From Silicimonas sp. (GTDB lineage: Bacteria; Pseudomonadota; Alphaproteobacteria; Rhodobacterales; Rhodobacteraceae): a stretch of 44,665 nucleotides of DNA. The stretch lies in contig JABDJO010000013.1 of NCBI GenBank assembly GCA_013002465.1, positions 1 to 44,665 of the forward strand, given 5' to 3'. Within the stretch, counting starts at the first letter, position 1. Every line of letters starts with the position of its first letter. Shown in pieces: positions 17,200 to 26,355 of this stretch. The notes under the pieces are model-generated. The model had not been told where the DNA came from and did no database searches. It saw nothing but the letters and a program-made list of their open reading frames with translations. The position numbers and the translations under genes were made by a program.

Positions 17200-18360
17200 A
17201 TGACCACCGAAGATCTGACTCCTGTATTGCAGCCGGTTGAATCAGCGCGCGGATTGCCGAACGCGCATTATATCTCGGACGAGAAGTTCGCCGAAGAACG
17301 TGACCGCGTTCTGTTCACCAGCTGGGCCGGAATTGGATTTGGCAAGGATGTCCCGGAACCTGGCGATGCAAATCCCATCGAGTTCTTGGGTATGCCGCTG
17401 GTCGCTGTCCGTGGAAAGGACGGTGAAGTTCGGGTCTTTCAGAATACCTGCCGCCATCGCGGCATGATTTTGGTGAGCGAACCCAAGAAGGTCGGCGGCG
17501 TCTTGCGCTGCCCCTATCATTCCTGGTGCTATTCTCTGAATGGCGACCTTGTTGCCACGCCGCATGTGGGTGGACCGGGCGTGAATGCCCATGCCGATAT
17601 CGACAAGGGGTCGCTTGGTCTTGTCGAAATCCGATCGCATGTATGGCGCGACGTGATTTTCGTGAATGTTGACGGCAATGCACCGGAATTTCAGGACTAC
17701 GCCTCGCAGGTGATGGCCAGATGGTCCGAGTTCGAGGACCAGCCTCTCTTCCACTCGGGCCAGGATTCGGGGTTCAAGTTCGAAGTGGCCTGCAACTGGA
17801 AACTGGCCGTCGAAAATTATTGCGAAAGCTACCATCTTCCCTGGATCCACCCGGGATTAAACAGTTATTCGCGCCTGGAAGACCATTACAACATCGAACA
17901 GCCGGACCATTTCTCGGGTCAGGGAACCCTGGTTTACCGCCCAATGATCACCGAAGACGGACGCCGTTTTCCTGATTTCGCGAACCTGTCCGACAAGTGG
18001 GATGCGGGGGCCGAATACATTTCGTTCTTCCCCAATGTCCTACTTGGCGTCCACCGCGATCACGCCTTTGCCATCGTCCTGGAACCCATTGCGCCAAACA
18101 GCACGGTTGAACATATCGAACTTTATTACGCGGCCGAGGATGCGATTGGCGAAGCCTTCGAAAATGAGCGTAAGACCAACGCAAAGATGTGGTATGACGT
18201 TTTTGAAGAAGACCTCATCGTCGTTGAAGGCATGCAGAAGGGGCGGATGGGCAGGTTTTTTGATGGCGGTCGATTCTCGCCGACGATGGATGGTCCAACA
18301 CATCTGTTTCACCATTGGGTGGCGACTCGCCTCAGCACTGCGCCTCTGGCCGCCGAGTGA
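17200..18360 (+). CDS. Rieske-type aromatic-ring/amine oxygenase alpha subunit
   Basis: A 386-residue Rieske non-heme iron oxygenase. The [2Fe-2S] ligands are C84-x-H86 (CRHRG) and C104-x2-H107 (CPYHSW). The mononuclear iron site follows the family pattern with H212 and H217 in NYCESYHLPWIH and an acidic ligand probably in EEDLIVVEGMQKGRMG near residue 335. Members of this branch include glycine betaine monooxygenase (GbcA) and related N-demethylases. The folate-linked flavoprotein two genes downstream supports a methylated-amine substrate. The reductase partner is absent from the operon. The ATG at 17200 follows ACAAGG; the open frame back to 17125 lacks family similarity. The exact substrate is not shown. 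Confidence 0.88.
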   Translation: MTTEDLTPVLQPVESARGLPNAHYISDEKFAEERDRVLFTSWAGIGFGKDVPEPGDANPIEFLGMPLVAVRGKDGEVRVFQNTCRHRGMILVSEPKKVGGVLRCPYHSWCYSLNGDLVATPHVGGPGVNAHADIDKGSLGLVEIRSHVWRDVIFVNVDGNAPEFQDYASQVMARWSEFEDQPLFHSGQDSGFKFEVACNWKLAVENYCESYHLPWIHPGLNSYSRLEDHYNIEQPDHFSGQGTLVYRPMITEDGRRFPDFANLSDKWDAGAEYISFFPNVLLGVHRDHAFAIVLEPIAPNSTVEHIELYYAAEDAIGEAFENERKTNAKMWYDVFEEDLIVVEGMQKGRMGRFFDGGRFSPTMDGPTHLFHHWVATRLSTAPLAAE

Positions 18361-18450
18361 CCTGGGGCTGGGTGACATGTCGCATGCGCGCCACGACATC
18401 CAGTTGCGTGCGGCCATGCATTTTCAAGATATCACCTGACGGGCTCACGA

Positions 18451-18720
18451 ATGTCACAGACCTGGCAGACTGAACAATTGCACGCCCGCATGATGGCGGC
18501 CCATGGGTCCTGTAATCTGCCGGAATTGGTTGATCTCTATGCCACGGCGGCCAATTGGGCGGAAACCGAAGGCGACGTGGACCGCTGCTGTTTCTTTCTG
18601 ACCCAGGCCTGGGTTTATGCGATGGAGGCCGGATCGCCCGATGCCAACCAGCTGAGAAATCGTCTTGTTGCCCATGGCCGCGATGTCGAAACATCCAATA
18701 ACCACGGAGAATTACTATGA
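18451..18720 (+). CDS. 89-residue helical protein of unknown function
   Basis: A small soluble protein between the Rieske oxygenase and the flavoprotein. It looks all-helical, with a repeat-like layout (LHARMMAAHG, LVDLYATAANWAETEGD, CCFFLTQAWVYAMEAG, ANQLRNRLVAHGR) similar in style to a tetratricopeptide hairpin. It has an adjacent Cys pair in DRCCFF. Its TGA overlaps the ATG of the next gene by 4 bp (ATGA), which strongly supports translation and a linked role. I do not recognise a family. It could be an assembly or docking factor for one of the neighbouring enzymes, which is inference from position. Confidence 0.7.
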   Translation: MSQTWQTEQLHARMMAAHGSCNLPELVDLYATAANWAETEGDVDRCCFFLTQAWVYAMEAGSPDANQLRNRLVAHGRDVETSNNHGELL

Positions 18721-21137
18721 AAACCAATGCCCGCGTTGTGGTGATCGGTGGCGGCGTCGTCGGCTGTTCGGTGCTATATCATCTGACCAAACTGGGGTGG
18801 TCAGACGTTATGCTTGTCGAACGCTCGGATTTGACGTCGGGTTCGACCTGGCACGCGGCGGGTGGGTTTCACACTTTGAACGGCGACACCAACATGGCCG
18901 CGCTTCAAGGATATACGATCGGCCTTTATGACGAATTGGAAAAGCTGACCGGGATGTCCTGCGGCTTGCACCATTCCGGCGGTTTGACGATAGCCGATAC
19001 GCCCGAGCGGCTGGACATGCTGAAGGCAGAACGTGCCAAGCACCGTTATATGGGGCTGGAAACTCAGATCGTGACGCCGTCCGAAATTCACCAGATGGCG
19101 GATTTTGTCAACTTGGACGGTATCCTGGGCGCGCTTTACGATCCTCTTGACGGGCATCTCGATCCTTCGGGGACGACCCATGCCTATGCCAGGGCCGCCA
19201 AAATGGGCGGAGCCGAAATCGTGACGCACAACCGGGTGCTTGAAACCAACCCCAGGCGTGATGGCGGTTGGGATGTCGTGACGGAAAAGGGCACGATCAG
19301 CGCCGAACATGTGGTGAATGCCGGCGGGCTCTGGGCGCGAGAGGTTGCTGCGATGGCAGGTGTTTACCTGCCGCTTTTGCCGATGGCGCATCAATATCTG
19401 GTCACCGAAGACGTGCCCGAGATCGCCAGTCGCACCACCGAGATCCCCCATGTCATTGATCCAGGCGGCGAAAGCTATCTGCGTCAGGAAGGGCAGGGGT
19501 TCGTGATCGGGTTTTACGAACAACCCTGTGAGCCCTGGTCGGTTGACGGGACGCCGTGGGATTTCGGCCACGAGCTTCTGAACGACCAATTCGAGAAAAT
19601 CGAGGACTCGGTCGCCTTCGCCTACAGGCGTTTCCCGATCCTGGAACGGGCCGGGATCAAGCGCGTCATTCACGGCCCCTTCACCTTTGCCCCCGATGGC
19701 AATCCGCTGGTCGGCCCGGTGCCCGGACTTCGGAATTACTGGTCGGCAGCCGCCGTTATGGCCGGGTTCTCTCAGGGTGGCGGTGTCGGATTGACGCTGG
19801 CGCAATGGATGATCGAGGGCGAGCCCGAGCGCGACCCGCGCGCTATGGACGTCGCACGTTTTGGCCGTTGGACGACCCCTGGGTACACGGTGCCCAAGGT
19901 CATCGAGAATTATCAGAAACGGTTTTCGGTCAGCTACCCGAACGAAGAACTGCCCGCCGCCCGGCCGTTTCGAACAACCCCGATGTACGACATTTGGGAT
20001 AACATGAATGCCGTCTTCGGCGAGGCGTATGGGCTTGAAGTTGTTAATTATTTTGCTGACCCAGGTCAACCGAGGTTTGAAACGCCCAGTTTCCGCCGAT
20101 CGAATGCCTGGGATGCCGTTCGCCGCGAAGTTCGACATGTGCGCGAGCATGTCGGCATCAACGAGGTTCACAACTTTGGGAAATTCCGCGTGGCCGGGGA
20201 AGGGGCGCGGGCCTGGCTGGATAGGATCATGGCCGGTCGCATACCGCAACCTGGCCGCTTGACCTTGACGCCGATGCTTTCGCCGTCGGGTCGATTGGTC
20301 GGGGATTTCACGGTATCCTGCCTGGACGAAAACGAATTTCAACTGACCGCAAGTTACGGCAGCCAGGATTATCATCTGCGGTGGTTCGAAGATCATGTCG
20401 ACGAAAGCGACGATGTGGAGATCACCAACATATCGGATCAACGCACAGGATTTCAAATCGCTGGCCCGAAGGCTCGGATGTTGCTTCAGGCGGTTTGCCG
20501 AGACGATGTCTCGTCGCAGTCGTTTCCGTTTCTTGGGGTGCGTCGACTTTGTATCGGCATGGTGGATTGCATTGTTCAAAGGGTCAGTTTCACCGGCGAT
20601 CTTGGCTATGAACTTTATTGCGATCCCATGGCGCAGCGCCAATTGTGGCATGCACTAAGCGCGGCGGGAAAGGAATATGACCTGAAACCGTTCGGAATGC
20701 GGGCCATGATGTCGCTTCGGTTGGATCGGTTTTTTGGGTCGTGGCATCGCGAATATTCCCTGGACTATACGGCGGGTGAAACCGGGCTGGACCGGTTCAT
20801 TGATTTCAAGAAGAACGCCGACTTCATCGGGCGCAAGGCGGCAGAACGGGAACGCGATATCGGGTCCAAACGTACGCTTTGCATGTTCGAGGTCGATGCC
20901 GCGGATGCCGACGTGGTGGCCTGGGAACCGCTTTGGATCAGCGACAAGGTCGTTGGCTACTGTACGTCCGGCGGGTATTCCCATTGGACCGACCGGTCGT
21001 TGGCCTTTGGGCTGGTGCCAAGCGAATTGGCGACCGATGAACTTGAACTTGAAGTCGAAATTCTGGGCGAGCGGCGCGCCGCACGAAGGTTATTGACGCC
21101 GATCTTCGATCCAAAGGGCGAACGGTTACGCGGGTAG
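18717..21137 (+). CDS. FAD-dependent oxidoreductase, dimethylglycine dehydrogenase-like
   Basis: An 806-residue flavoprotein with the domain order of dimethylglycine/sarcosine dehydrogenases. An N-terminal DAO domain has the FAD site GGGVVG at 11-16 and H46 in SGSTWHAAGG, the position of covalent flavin attachment in this family. A FAO_M linker follows, then a GcvT-like tetrahydrofolate-binding region from about 430 to the end (GRLVGDFTVSCLDENEF, RVSFTGDLGYELY, FGMRAMMSLRLD). Such enzymes oxidise N-methyl groups and pass formaldehyde to tetrahydrofolate. It is coupled to the 89-residue gene by a 4-bp overlap and has GGAG before the ATG. The natural substrate may be dimethylglycine or a related methylamine. 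Confidence 0.9.
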   Translation: MKTNARVVVIGGGVVGCSVLYHLTKLGWSDVMLVERSDLTSGSTWHAAGGFHTLNGDTNMAALQGYTIGLYDELEKLTGMSCGLHHSGGLTIADTPERLDMLKAERAKHRYMGLETQIVTPSEIHQMADFVNLDGILGALYDPLDGHLDPSGTTHAYARAAKMGGAEIVTHNRVLETNPRRDGGWDVVTEKGTISAEHVVNAGGLWAREVAAMAGVYLPLLPMAHQYLVTEDVPEIASRTTEIPHVIDPGGESYLRQEGQGFVIGFYEQPCEPWSVDGTPWDFGHELLNDQFEKIEDSVAFAYRRFPILERAGIKRVIHGPFTFAPDGNPLVGPVPGLRNYWSAAAVMAGFSQGGGVGLTLAQWMIEGEPERDPRAMDVARFGRWTTPGYTVPKVIENYQKRFSVSYPNEELPAARPFRTTPMYDIWDNMNAVFGEAYGLEVVNYFADPGQPRFETPSFRRSNAWDAVRREVRHVREHVGINEVHNFGKFRVAGEGARAWLDRIMAGRIPQPGRLTLTPMLSPSGRLVGDFTVSCLDENEFQLTASYGSQDYHLRWFEDHVDESDDVEITNISDQRTGFQIAGPKARMLLQAVCRDDVSSQSFPFLGVRRLCIGMVDCIVQRVSFTGDLGYELYCDPMAQRQLWHALSAAGKEYDLKPFGMRAMMSLRLDRFFGSWHREYSLDYTAGETGLDRFIDFKKNADFIGRKAAERERDIGSKRTLCMFEVDAADADVVAWEPLWISDKVVGYCTSGGYSHWTDRSLAFGLVPSELATDELELEVEILGERRAARRLLTPIFDPKGERLRG

Positions 21138-21149
21138 CATTGCGCGGAA

Positions 21150-23714
21150 TCAGAACTCCTCCCACTCGGGATCCAGGGAGGCTTCGGTTTCCAGCGCCAG
21201 ATTGCCGGATGTTTTGACTATTGCGTCTTGCGTCAAAGCAAGGGCCGCGTCCCGGTGCAATTCTCGTGTGGTTTCAAAGCCGGGGTTTGCATCGTTGGGC
21301 GTTTCCGCAATGGCACGATTGCACTCGAATCTTCTGGTGATGCCGACAAGCGAATTGGCTTCGGCGGTGACCGTTTGCGACGCTGCCATGGTTTCTTCGA
21401 ACATGGCCACGTTTTTCTGAGTGACCTGATCCAACTGGCTCATGGCGGCATTGATTTCTTCAAGTCCGGTCGATTGTTCCCGGGCCGAGGCCGCGATGGC
21501 CGAGACGTGCTCGGCGATACCGCCAACCGCGCCAACGATCTCGGTCAAAGCATGGCCCGCCTTGTCAACCAGGGACACACCTTTTTTGACATGGTCACCT
21601 GACGTGGAAATTAGGTCGGTGATTTCTCTTGCCGCTTCCGAAGACCTTTGTGCCAGTGCGCGAACTTCCGAGGCAACAACGGCAAATCCGCGACCGGCGT
21701 CGCCGGCGCGGGCTGCTTCGACGCCGGCGTTCAGTGCCAGAAGGTTCGTTTGGAAGGCGATTTCGTCGATGACGCCGATAATGCGCGAAATCTGCTCGGA
21801 AGAGGCCGAAATCTCGCCCATTGCATCAACGGCTTGTTGCACGACTTCCCCGGAAGCCGAGGCATTTGCGCGGGCTTCGCTGACGACATCGTTCGCCTGT
21901 TTTGCACCAGATGCGGCAGACGCGACCGATGCGGTAAGTTCCGAGATCGCGGCCGCAGTTTCTTCCAGGGTGGCTGCTTGGCGTTCGGTGCGATGCGACA
22001 GATCGCCGGCAGCCGATGAAACGTTGTCCGCTTCGCCCAGGATTGTCTCGGAGCGATCCAGAATTTCCGAGATCGCCGTGTCAAGTGCCGTGACGGCCGA
22101 GTTGAAGTTGCCGCGAAGCGCCTCGTAGTCATCGGCAAGCGCATCATCAATGCGCACCTTCAAGTCGCCCTGCGACAGGGACGTCAGCGCCTCTTGAAGA
22201 GCATCGACAACCGTCGTCTGGGCTGCGGCCATTTCTTCGTTGGCCGCCCGGGCATCGCGCAACCTGTGTTCGGCTTCGGTGACATCATTGCCCAGGGCCA
22301 CATAGCCGGTGGTGCGGTCGTGTCGGTCTTTTGTCGGGCTAAGGCTGCCGTCCAGAATAATATCCGTGCCGGCATGATGGACGTGAAACTTCCCGAACAA
22401 CGGTCGGCCTTCCGACATGGCGGCCCAGACATCCGTGCCGTCCTCGGACTTCAGAAAGTTTCTGAATGACACGCTTGGCGGCGACGTGACCCCGAGGCTG
22501 GCAAGGAACCGGCTGTTCATGTGGTACAGAGCGCCGGAATCATCAAAATCGGCCCGAACCTGCGCCTGTTCCAGGGCATCGAGCAATGCATGATTCTTGC
22601 GGTCTTCGGTGACGTCCAAATGCTCAAGAACATAGCCTCCAACCGCGCCCGCATCGTCGGTGATCTCGGTGACAGTAAGTTCGATAAGGGTGTTCCCGAC
22701 GAGGATGTCGGTTTGATAGGGGTACGTCAGGTCGGACAGCACAGCCTGGGTTTCGGCAAGGGCGGAACTAAACACATCGGGCGTTTCGCCCACCTGGATG
22801 TCGGGGTCGATTTCCGGGAACATGGATCGCAGACACTCAAGGTTATCTTGCACGAACTGCCGATAGGCCCGGTTCGCGTGAGTGATCTTCAGTTCGGCAT
22901 CGCAGATCAGAACCGCCGTAGCAGTCGATTGAAACCCCGAGCTTTGAAGAAAGGCATCCCTTTTTGCAGCTTCCGACGAACTTAGCTTGTCGCGCAAAAT
23001 CTCCAGGGCTTGGGCGGCGACCCCGATTTCATCACCACGGGTGGTTAGCGGTACCGGCGTTTCCAAATCACCTTCGGACAACAACAAGGTGCGCGCGTTG
23101 ACCTGAAGCAGAGGGGTCGTGATGACTTTGCGGACAGCCAGGATTGCCAGCCCGGACATCGCCAGAACAACGGCGATACTGGCCAAAACCTGCAGCCTTC
23201 GGCTGGCGTCGATTTCGGCAAAGATCGCCCCGGGATTCCAGACGACGGCAAGGCTGCCGATCACTGCGTTGTCCTTGCCAAAAAGTATTGGTGTTGCGAC
23301 AATCAATCCATCTGCCGACGCCGCATTCACGCCGGTTTCAAGCGCTTGGGCCGCAAGCTCAGCCATCTGGGTCAACAAGGCATCGTCAACGGATTCGGGC
23401 TGCGCCGTCATGACCTGCCCTTCGGAATCCAGCACATAGTATGTGTCGGACATCCCCGTCGCACCCAAGGCCTCTTCCATTCTTTCGACAATGGGCAGCA
23501 CTGCGCGAAACTTGAGCGAGCCCGAAATGTCCGTCGCCGCCACTTCCGTCAGGTTGCTGGCCAGGGCGTCGATCCCGATTCGGGCGATTTTCCGGCTGGA
23601 GCGGTCAGAGAGAATTGTAAGCGTGGCGGCAAGGACACCGCAGGCGATCACCAGGATCACAAGACACTTCATGAAGATCGGCAACGATCCGCGAGAGAGA
23701 TTTATCGAGCGCAT
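21150..23714 (-). CDS. Methyl-accepting chemotaxis protein with PAS domains
   Basis: An 854-residue transmembrane chemoreceptor. The layout is TM1 about 15-35, a periplasmic domain about 36-173 with a Cache-like strand pattern ([19 protein letters not shown]), TM2 about 174-196, HAMP about 197-250, two PAS-like regions (about 255-375 and 380-485), a second HAMP-like stretch about 500-550 and the signalling domain about 560-797. The hairpin tip is [41 protein letters not shown] at 651-691 (written in parts: [14 protein letters not shown] then [16 protein letters not shown]). The last four residues WEEF match the xWxxF CheR/CheB tether. The PAS regions could add redox or ligand sensing. It follows a periplasmic sensor gene by 24 nt. 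Confidence 0.93.
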   Translation of the reverse strand: MRSINLSRGSLPIFMKCLVILVIACGVLAATLTILSDRSSRKIARIGIDALASNLTEVAATDISGSLKFRAVLPIVERMEEALGATGMSDTYYVLDSEGQVMTAQPESVDDALLTQMAELAAQALETGVNAASADGLIVATPILFGKDNAVIGSLAVVWNPGAIFAEIDASRRLQVLASIAVVLAMSGLAILAVRKVITTPLLQVNARTLLLSEGDLETPVPLTTRGDEIGVAAQALEILRDKLSSSEAAKRDAFLQSSGFQSTATAVLICDAELKITHANRAYRQFVQDNLECLRSMFPEIDPDIQVGETPDVFSSALAETQAVLSDLTYPYQTDILVGNTLIELTVTEITDDAGAVGGYVLEHLDVTEDRKNHALLDALEQAQVRADFDDSGALYHMNSRFLASLGVTSPPSVSFRNFLKSEDGTDVWAAMSEGRPLFGKFHVHHAGTDIILDGSLSPTKDRHDRTTGYVALGNDVTEAEHRLRDARAANEEMAAAQTTVVDALQEALTSLSQGDLKVRIDDALADDYEALRGNFNSAVTALDTAISEILDRSETILGEADNVSSAAGDLSHRTERQAATLEETAAAISELTASVASAASGAKQANDVVSEARANASASGEVVQQAVDAMGEISASSEQISRIIGVIDEIAFQTNLLALNAGVEAARAGDAGRGFAVVASEVRALAQRSSEAAREITDLISTSGDHVKKGVSLVDKAGHALTEIVGAVGGIAEHVSAIAASAREQSTGLEEINAAMSQLDQVTQKNVAMFEETMAASQTVTAEANSLVGITRRFECNRAIAETPNDANPGFETTRELHRDAALALTQDAIVKTSGNLALETEASLDPEWEEF

Positions 23715-23738
23715 GCGTCTGGGTCGCCTTGTTCGGTG

Positions 23739-24317
23739 TTACAGCAACGATTCGGCATCGACGCCGACGGTCATTGCACCAATGATTTCGCCGGTGGACG
23801 GATCTGTGATCGTCAGCGAAATCTGACCCTGATAGGTCTGGCTGGATTCATCGAATTCAATATCGCCGAAGTGAACCGCGCCCGGGCCTACGCCGTGGGT
23901 TTCGGTGAACTTCGCCTCGTCCCCTTGCCAGTAATCCGAAGTTGTCGCACTTGCCGCGACATTCAGACCCTGATTGTCCATCACGAAGATTTCCGTGATC
24001 CGTCCGCCGGAAGACGCGATCTGACTGCGCAGAAATTCAGCTGCTTCGTTTGAGATGACGGGCGTGATGGTCGGCGACTGACTTAACCCGACTTCGGCGC
24101 GCCAGGCTGTATCAAGCGCGTCGATGCGGGCCTGATCATAGGCCTGGGTGGTGACATTCTGATCGTTGATTGCATCGACCAGGATGGACGCTGTAGCCCA
24201 TTGGTTGATCTCTTGCTCAAAGAAACTGCGCATCGCAGGTTCGAATTCATTGGCGTATCCCGGTGCCGCCAGCGTTGCTGCCAAGACCGTGGAAAGTGCG
24301 AGTCGTTTCATCGACAT
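23739..24317 (-). CDS. Exported PDC/Cache-like sensor-domain protein
   Basis: A 192-residue secreted protein with a signal peptide (residues 1-22, cleaved near GYANEF) and a single PDC/Cache-type ligand-binding domain. The core pattern is the strand series ITEIFVMDNQGLNVAASA, then TSDYWQGDEAKF and a final GQISLTITDPSTGEIIGAM, as in the extracellular sensor part of many histidine kinases and chemoreceptors. There is no membrane anchor or signalling domain, so it acts as a free periplasmic sensor. It lies 24 nt ahead of a chemoreceptor gene in the same direction, so it is probably its ligand-binding partner. AAAGGGA before ATG 24317 supports the start. Confidence 0.82.
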   Translation of the reverse strand: MSMKRLALSTVLAATLAAPGYANEFEPAMRSFFEQEINQWATASILVDAINDQNVTTQAYDQARIDALDTAWRAEVGLSQSPTITPVISNEAAEFLRSQIASSGGRITEIFVMDNQGLNVAASATTSDYWQGDEAKFTETHGVGPGAVHFGDIEFDESSQTYQGQISLTITDPSTGEIIGAMTVGVDAESLL

Positions 24318-24345
24318 GGGTATCCCTTTCGGTTGTACGTGATGA

Positions 24346-24367
24346 AACCTCGTATGACCCCGAGGTT
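24346..24367 (-). terminator. Hairpin between lacI-type gene and sensor gene
   Basis: A 7-bp stem (AACCTCG with CGAGGTT) and 8-nt loop lie in the 93-nt gap downstream of the LacI-type regulator and upstream of the PDC sensor gene, both on the minus strand. There is no clear T-run, so termination is uncertain, but the position fits separation of the two transcripts. Confidence 0.35.
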
Positions 24368-24410
24368 GCGAAACGCTTAATCCCGGCAGGAATGCCGAAA
24401 AGTCTCGGTA

Positions 24411-25442
24411 TTAGATGTCCTCAAGCTGCGACGGGGTATCAAGCGCCTGCATCGCCGGTTCGCCGGAGGCGTCGATGGCGTTGATCAGGGCCCGGGCCAG
24501 AAAGTGCCCGGCTGCCATAAGATCCTCGGGAAACACCAGAATTGCGCGCCGGAAAGCGCGCAGAAACGGAATGGCCTCCTTGGCGGCGATGTCGACCGTA
24601 TCGCCCAGGACAAGCCCCCCGGATTCCACCGCGACCGTGGCGTCGATGGCCGCCGAGGTCGAGGCGCAAAGTACCCCGTCGGTCTGCGGATACTGATGAA
24701 GATGCCGTGTAATGGCTGCTGTGATCTGATGCGACGGGCAATCGGAATCTGCGTCCTGAAGGACCTCGGCGACTATTCCGGTGGCCCGGGCCGCCTGCCG
24801 TACGCCTTCCAGCATATGTAAGGAATAGGATTGCGTCGGCGGAGGCGCCACAATCAGGATATTCTGCCGCCCGCGGCGTGCCAGGCTTTCGCAGCCGATC
24901 CTGCCAAAGGCCGTGTTGTCGAAGTCGAAATAGGGATCCGTTGAACACGCTTCGCGACGCCCGTGGGTCGCAAAGGGGATGTTGCGCGCCAAAAGATAGT
25001 CAATCCGCGGATCCCGAGGCTGAATGCGGTTCAGGATCACCCCGTCGGCAGACTCTGATGCCACGATGCGCCTGATCGGATCCACGGGGTCTTCGTCGGG
25101 GAAATAGGGGGTGACGGTCAGATGATAGGCTGTCGGGCGCAACGCACTTGCCACGGCGTTAATCAGCCGCGCCGTGTGATTCATCAGATCGTGGTCGGTA
25201 CCCAGTACCAGCGACACGACATGGGTCTTGCCTGTGCGCAGCCGCAAACCAGCGCGGTTCGGGCGATAGCCCAACTCGTCAGCCAGTGCTCGAATACGGA
25301 TCTTTGTGGCGGGCTTTATGTCAGGCGCATCGCTCAAGGCGCGTGACACGGTCGGAACCGACAGCCCACTCAGACGCGCAAGTGTCTTCAGTGTTGGCCG
25401 CTCACGCTCGGCCGGAGTCAGGGTTGCCTTGGGTAGGTTCAT
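24411..25442 (-). CDS. LacI-family transcriptional regulator
   Basis: A 343-residue repressor-type regulator. The N-terminal helix-turn-helix is at about 16-40 (TLKTLARLSGLSVPTVSRAL) with hinge helix GYRPNRAGLRLR, followed by a periplasmic-binding-protein-like sugar domain that resembles the LacI/PurR effector fold. It is divergent from a sugar isomerase/epimerase and a Gfo/Idh/MocA dehydrogenase, and the gap contains two palindromes typical of LacI-family operators. It therefore most likely controls that operon and itself in response to a sugar or cyclitol. The effector cannot be told from the sequence. Confidence 0.9.
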   Translation of the reverse strand: MNLPKATLTPAERERPTLKTLARLSGLSVPTVSRALSDAPDIKPATKIRIRALADELGYRPNRAGLRLRTGKTHVVSLVLGTDHDLMNHTARLINAVASALRPTAYHLTVTPYFPDEDPVDPIRRIVASESADGVILNRIQPRDPRIDYLLARNIPFATHGRREACSTDPYFDFDNTAFGRIGCESLARRGRQNILIVAPPPTQSYSLHMLEGVRQAARATGIVAEVLQDADSDCPSHQITAAITRHLHQYPQTDGVLCASTSAAIDATVAVESGGLVLGDTVDIAAKEAIPFLRAFRRAILVFPEDLMAAGHFLARALINAIDASGEPAMQALDTPSQLEDI

Positions 25443-25481
25443 AATAAGCGTGTAACACGGATTCGGTCTTGTTTTCGATAC

Positions 25482-25516
25482 CTAAATCGATTTAGATAGC
25501 TTCGAAATCGTTTTAG
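25482..25516 (+). promoter_or_regulatory. Tandem LacI-type operators
   Basis: A perfect 14-bp palindrome CTAAATCGATTTAG (25482-25495) is followed by CGAAATCGTTTTAG (25503-25516), which matches it at 12 of 14 positions. Both centre on CG, as LacI-family operators do. The centres are 21 bp apart, two helical turns, so two dimers could bind the same DNA face. They lie between the divergent regulator and isomerase genes, within about 75 nt of the isomerase start. The regulator encoded next door is the obvious candidate to bind. Confidence 0.8.
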
Positions 25517-25588
25517 AACCAAAGATGTGTCCTACAAGCTCTTACCGGCTGACCGGGCACACCCATCAAAACACCAAGGACAAACAGT

Positions 25589-26344
25589 GTGACGAAGTAC
25601 TGCTATCAGCTTTATTCCTCGCGAAACTTCGGCCCCTTGCCAAAATCACTCGGTCTGCTGGCTGACCTCGGGTACGACAGCGTCGAAGGCTATGACGCGC
25701 TGTATGCAACGCCCGCCATGGCCACCCGGCTGCGCACCGATCTGGACCAAGCCGGGTTGCAGATGAAAAGTGGCCACTTCGGGCTTGATATGGTTGAGAG
25801 TGACCCCGAGACGGTGGGCAAGACCGCGCGGATCCTTGGCATGGATCATGTGATCGTGCCCTATCTGCCCGAAGATCGCCGCCCGAACGACAATGCAGGC
25901 TGGCAAGCCCTTGGCGCGCGTCTGGCAAAGGTCGGCAAGCCCCTGATCGCAAACGGGTACTCGTTCGGCTGGCACAACCATGACTTCGAGTTTCAACCAC
26001 TTGCGGACGGCAATTTCCCGATCGAGACGATCCTGAACAGCGCCCCCGATCTTGTATTCGAGTTTGACGTGGCATGGGCAACGCGGGCAGGGCAGGACCC
26101 CGCCGCCTGGATCGACCGTCTGGGCCATCGCATCACCGCCGCCCACGTCAAGGACATTGCGCCTGACGGCACGGCTGTGGATGAAGACGGCTGGGCGGAT
26201 GTGGGCCATGGTGTTCTGGACTGGACCGGGTTGATCGCCGCGCTTCGCGCCAAGGGGTGCGAACGGTTCGTGGTCGAACACGACAACCCTGGCGACGATG
26301 CGCGCTTTGCCCGCCAGTCCATCGAATTTCTGGCAAGGATCTAA
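25589..26344 (+). CDS. Sugar phosphate isomerase/epimerase (TIM barrel)
   Basis: A 251-residue xylose-isomerase-like TIM-barrel enzyme of the AP_endonuc_2 superfamily. Visible features are the first strand region YSSRNFGPLPKSLGLLADLGYDSVEGYDA, the metal-site-like GWHNHDFEF near residue 130 and the acidic-histidine stretch VFEFDVAWATRAGQD then AAHVKDIAP, as in hydroxypyruvate and inosose isomerases. The start is GTG 25589, preceded by AAGGA at a suitable distance. The dehydrogenase gene starts 11 nt downstream, and operators of the divergent LacI-type gene sit upstream. The likely role is sugar or cyclitol interconversion; the substrate is unknown. Confidence 0.85.
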   Translation: MTKYCYQLYSSRNFGPLPKSLGLLADLGYDSVEGYDALYATPAMATRLRTDLDQAGLQMKSGHFGLDMVESDPETVGKTARILGMDHVIVPYLPEDRRPNDNAGWQALGARLAKVGKPLIANGYSFGWHNHDFEFQPLADGNFPIETILNSAPDLVFEFDVAWATRAGQDPAAWIDRLGHRITAAHVKDIAPDGTAVDEDGWADVGHGVLDWTGLIAALRAKGCERFVVEHDNPGDDARFARQSIEFLARI

Positions 26345-26355
26345 AGGAACCCCCC

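Noticed and set aside
18801..20651. 616-codon open frame opposite the flavoprotein gene
   Set aside because: Antisense to a clear dimethylglycine-dehydrogenase-like gene; no recognisable domain or start signal.
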